Shown here: piece by piece, positions 18,262-24,802 of the stretch
How positions within the stretch are numbered: position 1 is the stretch's first letter
Layout: each line of letters starts with the position of its first letter
NCBI RefSeq assembly: GCF_014641695.1
Contig: NZ_BMIF01000005.1
Span: forward strand, 1-64,000
Length of the DNA: 64,000 nt
Source of the DNA: Nitratireductor aestuarii
GTDB lineage: Bacteria; Pseudomonadota; Alphaproteobacteria; Rhizobiales; Rhizobiaceae
Direction of reading: 5' to 3'
Position numbers and translations under genes: made by a program
Notes under the pieces: generated by a model
What the model saw: only the letters and a program-made list of their open reading frames with translations
Database searches by the model: none
Told to the model about the DNA's origin: nothing

Positions 18262-19537
18262 CCAGGTTCTTTCGATCGGCTTCGTCGTCTCTCTGCTCTT
18301 TCTTCTCGCCCTCGGCATCCCGATTGGTGTGGTCATCCTGATCCTCGCCGCAGCCGGGATCCTGCTTGTTTCCAACGTGGATCCGGGACAGGCGCTCGCA
18401 ACCGCATATTTCGCGCAGATGACCTCCTGGGGCCTGACGCCCCTGCCGCTCTTCGTTCTGATGGGGGAAATCCTGGGACGCAGCGGCACCGCCAAGAGGC
18501 TGTTCGATGCCTTCGCGGTTCTGTTGGGCAGGGTTCCCGGCGGCCTCGTACAGGTCAATGTGGTGGCGGCGACCATGTTTGCGGCACTTAGCGGGTCTTC
18601 CACGGCCACGGTCGCAACCATCGGCAAGCTCAGCTTCCACCGCCTGGAGGAGCGCGGCAGTTCGCGCGCCCTGTCGCTCGGTTCGCTCGCTGGCGCTGGC
18701 ACGCTTGGCATCCTGATCCCACCCTCGGTAGCGCTGATCCTCTACGGCTTCACCTTTGACGTCTCGATCGCAGATCTCTTTCTGGCGGGCGTAGTCCCTG
18801 GCATTCTCGTGGCCATCTTCTTTGCCACCTACGTGGCCTGGAAAGGCCGCGGTACCATGCGTGAAGCAGCCGCCACCCGGGCCGAGAAGTTGCGCGCCTG
18901 CGGGCAGCTTGTGCCGATCCTGCTGCTGATCGCAGCCGTCTTCGGTTCGATCTACGGCGGCTTCGCGACACCGACAGAGGCGGCTGTCATCGGGGTCGTC
19001 GGTGCAATCATCATTGCCTATGTGGTCGAAGGCGGCATGCGCTTCGGGGTTCTCGTGGAGAGTTTCAAGGACACCATTCTTTTCTGCGCTACGCTCGGTT
19101 TTGTGCTCGCTGCCTCCGCCGCCCTTCAGGTGACGATGGCCTACACCGGCATTCCGCGCACAATCGTCTCGCTCATCCAGGCCTATGAACTCTCGCAGGC
19201 AGGACTGCTCGTCCTGATCGCCTTGATCCTGCTGGTGCTCGGTTGCTTCATCGACGGGCTCTCCATGATCGTGCTGACGAGCGCGGTGCTGCAACCGGTG
19301 ATCGCGGGAGCCGGGATCAACCCGCTCTGGTTCGGCGTCTTCATGGTAATTCTTGTCGAGATAGGCTTGATCACGCCGCCGATCGGCTTCAACCTCTTTG
19401 TTCTCCAAAAAGTGTCGGGACGCGATCTGCCGGAAATTGCGCTTGCCGCCCTGCCCTTCATGTTGATCCTGCTGGCAAGTCTGGTGGTATTCTGGCTCTT
19501 CCCGCAGCTGGTAACCTATCTGCCGAGCGTACTTTGA
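18254..19537 (+). CDS. TRAP transporter large permease (DctM family)
   Basis: 427 residues with about twelve membrane segments. DctM signatures: TSWGLTPLPLFVLMGEILGRSG, FAALSGSSTATVATIG, GAGTLGILIPPSVALILYGF, YGGFATPTEAAVIGVVGAI, GCFIDGLSMIVLTSAV and LITPPIGFNLFVL. The ATG at 18254 (MDSQVLSIGFVV) lies within the end of the small permease gene. It works with the DctP and DctQ proteins upstream. Confidence 0.9.
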   Translation: MDSQVLSIGFVVSLLFLLALGIPIGVVILILAAAGILLVSNVDPGQALATAYFAQMTSWGLTPLPLFVLMGEILGRSGTAKRLFDAFAVLLGRVPGGLVQVNVVAATMFAALSGSSTATVATIGKLSFHRLEERGSSRALSLGSLAGAGTLGILIPPSVALILYGFTFDVSIADLFLAGVVPGILVAIFFATYVAWKGRGTMREAAATRAEKLRACGQLVPILLLIAAVFGSIYGGFATPTEAAVIGVVGAIIIAYVVEGGMRFGVLVESFKDTILFCATLGFVLAASAALQVTMAYTGIPRTIVSLIQAYELSQAGLLVLIALILLVLGCFIDGLSMIVLTSAVLQPVIAGAGINPLWFGVFMVILVEIGLITPPIGFNLFVLQKVSGRDLPEIALAALPFMLILLASLVVFWLFPQLVTYLPSVL

Positions 19538-19555
19538 CGAACAGAGGAGGAAGCG

Positions 19556-20389
19556 ATGGTCAGCAGCACCGGCGTTGAAGAACAGGCCTTCATCTGTACC
19601 GCCTGCGGCATCCAGTACGAGCCATCCGCCCGGCATCCTGACCATTGCATCATCTGTTCGGAAGAACGGCAATATATCCCCGTCTCCGGGCAGAACTGGA
19701 CGACATTGCCAAAACTCCAGCGCAGCCACATGGCGACCTTCCGCAACGACCATGGCCTGCTCGGGGTCGGCATGTCGCCCAATTTTGCGATTGGACAGCG
19801 CGCCCTTCTGGTCCGCACGCCGGCCGGAAACGTCCTGTGGGATTGCATCAGCCTGATCAGCGACGAGCTGGTGGAGCTCATCGATGGGATCGGCGGCCTC
19901 AGGGCAATCGCCATTTCACACCCACATTACTACACGACCATGGTGGAATGGAGCCGCGCCTTCGGTGGCATTCCGGTCTACATCCATGCGAACGATCGCC
20001 AATGGGCGCCGCGGGCTGACCCGAACCTCAAATTCTGGGAGGGTGATGTCCTCGACATGGGAGACGGCCTCACGCTGCTTCGCGTCGGCGGGCATTTTGA
20101 AGGCAGTGCTGTCCTTCACCATCGCTCCGGGGCGGACGGCAAGGGAGCGTTGCTGACCGGCGATACATTGCAGGTTGTCCCGGACCGCAGGCACCTGGGA
20201 TTCATGCGGAGCTATCCGAACCTCATTCCGCTGAGCGCTAACGCAGTCCGTGACATAGCGGACAAGCTCTCCCCTTATCGCTTCGATGCTATTTACGGCG
20301 CTTTCTGGGACCGCGTGATCCCAGAAGATGGCGAAGAATCCCTGCGCCGCTCGGTAGAACGGCACGTCACCTGGGTAAGCAGCGTATGA
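19556..20389 (+). CDS. Metallo-beta-lactamase-fold hydrolase with N-terminal zinc ribbon
   Basis: 277 residues. The N-terminus carries two Cys pairs (FICTACG and HCIICSE, about 13-39), a likely zinc ribbon. The rest is a metallo-hydrolase fold, but the usual HxHxDH loop reads ISHPHYYTTM: the two His are kept while Asp and the third His are replaced by Tyr and Thr. GGHFEGSAV and LLTGDTL supply further metal-site residues. The start follows GAGGAGGAAG, 18 bases after the large TRAP permease, so it belongs to that operon. Substrate unknown. Confidence 0.82.
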   Translation: MVSSTGVEEQAFICTACGIQYEPSARHPDHCIICSEERQYIPVSGQNWTTLPKLQRSHMATFRNDHGLLGVGMSPNFAIGQRALLVRTPAGNVLWDCISLISDELVELIDGIGGLRAIAISHPHYYTTMVEWSRAFGGIPVYIHANDRQWAPRADPNLKFWEGDVLDMGDGLTLLRVGGHFEGSAVLHHRSGADGKGALLTGDTLQVVPDRRHLGFMRSYPNLIPLSANAVRDIADKLSPYRFDAIYGAFWDRVIPEDGEESLRRSVERHVTWVSSV

Positions 20390-20493
20390 AGCGGTGATGC
20401 GCCCCGCCGGCTCATCATAGCCGTAAACTTACATACAACTAAGTTTCATGAACCACTTCCTGAACTAATTTGAGGCTATCCAAGATATATCAT

Positions 20494-20522
20494 TTGACCT
20501 GTTTCAGGTCGCAGTCTAGATA
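20494..20522 (+). promoter_or_regulatory. Promoter with overlapping palindromic operator, bacteriocin cassette
   Basis: TTGACC (20494-20499) and TAGATA (20517-20522) are spaced by exactly 17 bases, 90 bases before the first cassette gene. A perfect inverted repeat GACCTG-ttt-CAGGTC (20496-20510) overlaps the -35 box and spacer, the place expected for a repressor or a spacer-binding activator. The surrounding 20390-20611 region is unusually AT-rich and otherwise empty. Confidence 0.55.
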
Positions 20523-20611
20523 ACTCGCGCCCAACATCTGTATATTCATTTTTCTACTATTATTATATTTATATCCATTAATTCTATTTCGACATTGATC
20601 GATTAATATTG

Positions 20612-21886
20612 ATGCGTTTGAAGCCAAATTGTTCACAGCTGTTCCGATCGGAGGTCGTGACCGCATTGCGGATCTCATGGCTGGGTAAGCCGCAACTGTC
20701 GCAACCAGTATCGGTGGTCATGGCGACGGGTATGGCCGTACTCATGGTCGCTGTGATCACGAGCATTATGGTTTTCGGCACATATACAAGACGCGTGCGT
20801 GTGCATGGAGCTGTAGTTCCTAGCGGAGGAGCCATCCATATATTTGCACCAAGAACGGGGCGCATCCTCAGCAGCATGGACGAGAATGTGCCTATCAAGA
20901 TCGGGGATAGGCTCGCCACGATTGGAACGGACACGACGTCAGCTTCGGGGGAAACCGAGCTTGTCGTGAAGGATCAGCTTCTGCAGCAGATCGCCGAGCT
21001 TGAGAAGGCGATCGTGCGTCGTCGCCATCTGAATCAGGTGGAGAAACAGGGGTTGGAAGATCAGCACCGTGCGGTTGCGCAGGAGCTCCTCCACATCAAA
21101 CCGCAGCTGGAGCAGACAGAGGAATACCTCTCCGTTCTGAAATCGCGATCCGACAAATATCGCAAACTGATCAGTCAGGGCATAGCCGTTGAGCGTACGT
21201 TCGAGACGGCGCAGGAAAGCTTCATGCAGGTTCGCCAGGAGGCCACAAGTCTCCAGCGGCAGCGGACTCAGCTGGAGGGCCGACTGGCTGAGATCAGCAC
21301 GAAGCTCGCCGGCTTCGATGCTTCTGCTGATCTCGCATCGGGCGAGCTCCGCCAACGTATAGCCACCATGAAAGAACAGCTGGCCCAGAGCGAGGCCCGG
21401 CGATCAATTGTTGTCACAGCTCCGGTGGGCGGTACGGTTGCTGCTGTTTTCTCGCATGTGGGTCAAATCGTGGCAGCAGGTTCGCCACTTCTGTCCATCT
21501 TGCCAGAGGGCAAGAATATGGAGGTTCACCTTCTTGCTGAAAGCCGTTCCATCGGGTTTGTCCGTGAAGGTCAATCCGTGATGCTGCGCTACGCAGGCTA
21601 CCCATACCAGAAATTCGGCCAATACCCCGGTGTGGTGACCAACGTCTCGCGTGTAACCTTGCGCCAGGAAGAGGCCGAACTTGACGCTCTGGCAGCTCAG
21701 CCGAAACCGGGTGCCGCGCTTTACCGGATTACAGTTGTGCCAAACCATCCCACAATTAACGCCTATGGGAAGGTCGAAACTCTGCGGGCAGGGATGAGGG
21801 TTGAAGCGGATATCTTTCTAGACACGAGGGCACTTTACCAATGGGTGTTGGAACCCTTCTACAGTTTGCGCGGCCGCGCAACGTGA
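20612..21886 (+). CDS. HlyD-type periplasmic adaptor of a bacteriocin exporter
   Basis: 424-residue membrane fusion protein. After a short cytoplasmic N-terminus comes one membrane anchor (VVMATGMAVLMVAVITSIMVFGTY), a lipoyl half-motif (GAVVPSGGAIHIFAPRTGRILSSMDENVPIKIGDRLATI), a long coiled-coil hairpin (about 115-255), the second lipoyl half (APVGGTVAAVFSHVGQIVAAGSPLLSILPEG) and a beta-barrel domain. It resembles adaptors of colicin-V-type exporters. ATG at 20612; a TTG codon directly precedes it. It ends 19 bases before the C39 ABC gene. Confidence 0.88.
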   Translation: MRLKPNCSQLFRSEVVTALRISWLGKPQLSQPVSVVMATGMAVLMVAVITSIMVFGTYTRRVRVHGAVVPSGGAIHIFAPRTGRILSSMDENVPIKIGDRLATIGTDTTSASGETELVVKDQLLQQIAELEKAIVRRRHLNQVEKQGLEDQHRAVAQELLHIKPQLEQTEEYLSVLKSRSDKYRKLISQGIAVERTFETAQESFMQVRQEATSLQRQRTQLEGRLAEISTKLAGFDASADLASGELRQRIATMKEQLAQSEARRSIVVTAPVGGTVAAVFSHVGQIVAAGSPLLSILPEGKNMEVHLLAESRSIGFVREGQSVMLRYAGYPYQKFGQYPGVVTNVSRVTLRQEEAELDALAAQPKPGAALYRITVVPNHPTINAYGKVETLRAGMRVEADIFLDTRALYQWVLEPFYSLRGRAT

Positions 21887-21905
21887 TCCTGGGCAGGACA
21901 TTTCG

Positions 21906-23999
21906 GTGAGCGCGCAGTTGAATCTCTCTCTCTTCTCACGCAGACGCGTGCCTGTTGTTAAACAGACAGAAGTCGCTGAATGCGGGCTGGCATGTCTGGC
22001 CATGGTGGCAGGTTACCACGGCCACAACATCGATCTCGGGACATTGAGACGGAGGTTCGCTGTTGCAATGACCGGATTGTCACTTCTGGACCTCTCGCAT
22101 TTTGCCAGCGGCCTCTCGCTCTCAACAAGAGCGGTTCGCGCGGAACTGGACGAGCTGGCCAAGCTGAGAACGCCATGCATCCTGCACTGGAAGCTCACTC
22201 ACTATGTGGTTCTGGAAAGGATAGGCTCCAAGGGCGTCTACATCTGTGACCCGGCAGAAGGACGCCGCTGGGCCTCCTGGCAGGAGGTTTCTGAAAGCTT
22301 CACGGGTGTAGCCCTCGAACTGTGGCCGTCAGTCGGCTTCGAGAGAAAGACCGAGCGAAAGAGTATTCGCCCCGCAGATCTGTTCCGGCGAACAGGCGGA
22401 TTGAACCGTGCACTGCTGCAGATTTTCCTGTTATCCCTGTGTCTCGAGGCGATCGCGCTGCTTTCGCCAATTGGCTCGCAGATCATCTTTGATGAAGTGG
22501 TGGTAGCCTCCGACCACGAACTTCTAACTCTTGTTGCAATCGGGATGGCTTGCCTGGTGGTGTTGCAAGTCGTCTTTGGCCTTGCTCGTTCCTGGGCCGC
22601 ATTGGTGATGGGAACAAGTCTCAGCGTGCAATGGACGGCAGCGTTGTTCGATCACATGCTGAACCTGCCGCTCGCATATTTTGAGAAGCGGCATGTCGGT
22701 GATGTTGTGTCGCGATTTGGCTCGCTGGGAAACATCCAGAGCGCACTGACAACTGATGTGATTTCCATCCTCATGGATGGCATCATGATCATCGGCACGC
22801 TGGTCATGATGATCCTCTATGGGGGATGGATGGCGCTGGTAGCCTGCGGCGCACTCACGATACATTTGTTTATGCGTATGATCGCCTACGGCCCGTATCG
22901 TGCGGCGAATGAAAGCGCAATCAATCAAGAGGCCAAGGAGGACACCCATTTCATCGAGACCATTCGCGGGATGGCCACGATCAAGACGCTCGACCTTCGT
23001 GAAAGGCGGAGGAACGCCTGGCTCAATCTGTTCGTGAACTCCATGAATGCCAACCTCAGGATCCAGAAGTTGAACCTCCTGTTTGGTACAGCGGGGACAT
23101 TTCTGGCTGCGGCCGATGGAATCGCCACGCTTGTGATTGGGGGGCACCTCGTCATTGGCGGTTCGATGACGGTGGGGATGCTGATAGCGTTTCTCGCCTA
23201 CAAGGAGCAGTTTGTCAGCCGCGGCCAAGCGCTGATTGAAGTCGTAATCAATCTGAAAATGCTTGGCCTGCATTCCGAGCGTATAGCTGACATCGCCTTG
23301 ACGTCGCCTGAAGAAGGACTGGCCGCTCTGGAATCTCCCTTCGTCAGACAGCAGCTCGCGCATTCTCCCGCATTGAGCGTTCGAAATGTGCATCTAAGCT
23401 ACGGTAATCGGCTTCCCAAGGTGCTGGAAGGGGTTAGCCTGGATGTAGCTCCTGGCGAATGCCTTGCGATTAAGGGGCCATCCGGATGCGGAAAGACCAC
23501 GTTGCTCAAGGTGATGGCGGGCCTGATCGCACCAACCGAAGGCGAAATTCTTCTCGGCGGGCGCGATATCAGGCATCTGGGGCTTACGAACTATCGCCGT
23601 TCAATCGCGACCGTATTACAGGAGGACCAGCTTTTTGCAGGCACCATTAGCGAAAACATTGCTGGCTTCGATCCGGATCCGGATGAGGCGTGGGTCGAAG
23701 AGTGCGCCAGAATGGCTGCAATCCGTGACGAGATCCTGGCGATGCCGATGCGGTTTGATTCCCTCGTGGGAGACATGGGAAGCACGCTGTCCGGGGGACA
23801 GAAGCAAAGACTGTTCCTGGCACGCGCCCTTTACAGGCGCCCTTCCATCTTGTTCCTCGATGAGGCGACAAGCGCACTGGACGAAGCAAACGAGCAGTGC
23901 ATCAACCAAGCCATCTCGCAGCTAAAAATTAGTCGAGTAATTATCGCTCATCGAGAAAATACCATTTCACAAGCGAGTCGATCAATAAATATCAGATAA
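21906..23999 (+). CDS. Bacteriocin-processing ABC exporter with C39 peptidase domain
   Basis: 697 residues: an N-terminal C39 cysteine peptidase (about 15-140), six-helix ABC membrane domain (about 165-450) and ATPase. The peptidase is intact: oxyanion Gln20 and catalytic Cys26 in KQTEVAECGLACLAM, His99 in LHWKLTHYVVL and Asp115 in CDPAEG. The ATPase has [36 protein letters not shown] and IIAHRE. Such proteins cut a double-glycine leader and export the peptide through HlyD and TolC. GTG start. The protein stops only about twenty residues after the H-loop, a little early, and codon use drifts to AT at the 3' end. Confidence 0.9.
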   Translation: MSAQLNLSLFSRRRVPVVKQTEVAECGLACLAMVAGYHGHNIDLGTLRRRFAVAMTGLSLLDLSHFASGLSLSTRAVRAELDELAKLRTPCILHWKLTHYVVLERIGSKGVYICDPAEGRRWASWQEVSESFTGVALELWPSVGFERKTERKSIRPADLFRRTGGLNRALLQIFLLSLCLEAIALLSPIGSQIIFDEVVVASDHELLTLVAIGMACLVVLQVVFGLARSWAALVMGTSLSVQWTAALFDHMLNLPLAYFEKRHVGDVVSRFGSLGNIQSALTTDVISILMDGIMIIGTLVMMILYGGWMALVACGALTIHLFMRMIAYGPYRAANESAINQEAKEDTHFIETIRGMATIKTLDLRERRRNAWLNLFVNSMNANLRIQKLNLLFGTAGTFLAAADGIATLVIGGHLVIGGSMTVGMLIAFLAYKEQFVSRGQALIEVVINLKMLGLHSERIADIALTSPEEGLAALESPFVRQQLAHSPALSVRNVHLSYGNRLPKVLEGVSLDVAPGECLAIKGPSGCGKTTLLKVMAGLIAPTEGEILLGGRDIRHLGLTNYRRSIATVLQEDQLFAGTISENIAGFDPDPDEAWVEECARMAAIRDEILAMPMRFDSLVGDMGSTLSGGQKQRLFLARALYRRPSILFLDEATSALDEANEQCINQAISQLKISRVIIAHRENTISQASRSINIR

Positions 24000-24122
24000 T
24001 TTATTTTAGAATAGGAGTAGTATTTATATTAATTGTTTTATTTAAATTTTTTCTTCATTCTATTTTCCTTGTTTTTTCGTTTTGGTAATCACATTTTGTA
24101 TATTTTTATGGAGATTTTAAAC

Positions 24123-24473
24123 ATGCAGAATTTGCGTCTGGAAGATATGGGCCTTGTTGTAGGCGGTGGTTCAGGTGGTTCCAGTGGAAATCGACCTCAG
24201 AACACTGGATGGGGCGCAGCGATCGGGTCCGCGATAGGTAATGCTTTTGGTGGTTACTTCGGCGGCACTGTTGGTGCCGTAGTTGGTGGCGAGAGAGGCA
24301 ATTTTGCCGGCGGTGTAGCAGGTGGCTACGCGGGCGGCTATGTCGGCGGTCGTGCAGGAAATACCATTGAAAAAGGCTTCGTTGCCGGTGCCAACAAGGC
24401 GATTGATAACGCACTCCACAATGCTAACAACGCTGTTGCAAATCAACAATTCGGCGGCTTTGGGCGGTATTAG
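24123..24473 (+). CDS. Putative bacteriocin (class II microcin-like) precursor with double-glycine leader
   Basis: 116 residues. The leader MQNLRLEDMGLVVGG fits the double-glycine consensus: Leu at -12, Asp at -8, Met at -7, Val at -4, Gly-Gly at -2/-1. The mature part (about 101 residues, no Cys) is glycine-rich with many GxxxG and GG pairs (GSAIGNAFGGYFGGTVGAVVGG...GYAGGYVGG), as in membrane-inserting bacteriocins, then a more polar Asn/Ala-rich tail ending FGGFGRY. The ATG at 24123 has GGAGA ten bases before it; earlier in-frame starts (24033, 24108) lie in AT-rich spacer. It directly follows a C39 exporter, its presumed processing enzyme. Confidence 0.8.
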   Translation: MQNLRLEDMGLVVGGGSGGSSGNRPQNTGWGAAIGSAIGNAFGGYFGGTVGAVVGGERGNFAGGVAGGYAGGYVGGRAGNTIEKGFVAGANKAIDNALHNANNAVANQQFGGFGRY

Positions 24474-24486
24474 TGCCGCAGACGGA

Positions 24487-24702
24487 ATGAGAAAATTTGC
24501 AAAATACTTGCCTAGATATCTTTTTTCGCTGAAAAGTGACAAGATGGACATCAGATTTGTCGGCTTGTCGATCGGGATCATTATTGCTGTCTTCGAACAA
24601 CTCACCAGCTTTTCAGGCGTTATAAAGTACATCTATATGATTTTGACATACGGCGCAGCCCAAATGATATGGGTTACGCTAAGGTACGTATTAAAAAAAT
24701 AG
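24487..24702 (+). CDS. Small membrane protein, candidate bacteriocin immunity protein
   Basis: 71 residues starting MRKFAKYLPRYLFSLKSDK, basic at the N-terminus, then two predicted membrane segments (about 20-40 and 45-65) and a basic end RYVLKK. It begins 13 bases after the precursor stop, on the same strand, and has the size, charge and position usual for immunity proteins. There is no recognisable family. The ribosome site is weak (GACGGA), consistent with coupling to the precursor. A longer frame from 24322 overlaps the precursor and is not accepted. Confidence 0.6.
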   Translation: MRKFAKYLPRYLFSLKSDKMDIRFVGLSIGIIIAVFEQLTSFSGVIKYIYMILTYGAAQMIWVTLRYVLKK

Positions 24703-24802
24703 GCAGACGAACGGCGGCGCTTCTCCCGGCGACGAAACTCTGTTGCCGGTTGAGGCCGCCGAACGCCCTTCCCTCACGTACGCCGACTTTGGCGGCGGCA
24801 CA

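Noticed and set aside
24322-24486. Upstream extension of the candidate immunity frame
   Set aside because: It overlaps the bacteriocin precursor in another frame and has no ribosome site; ATG 24487 is more likely.
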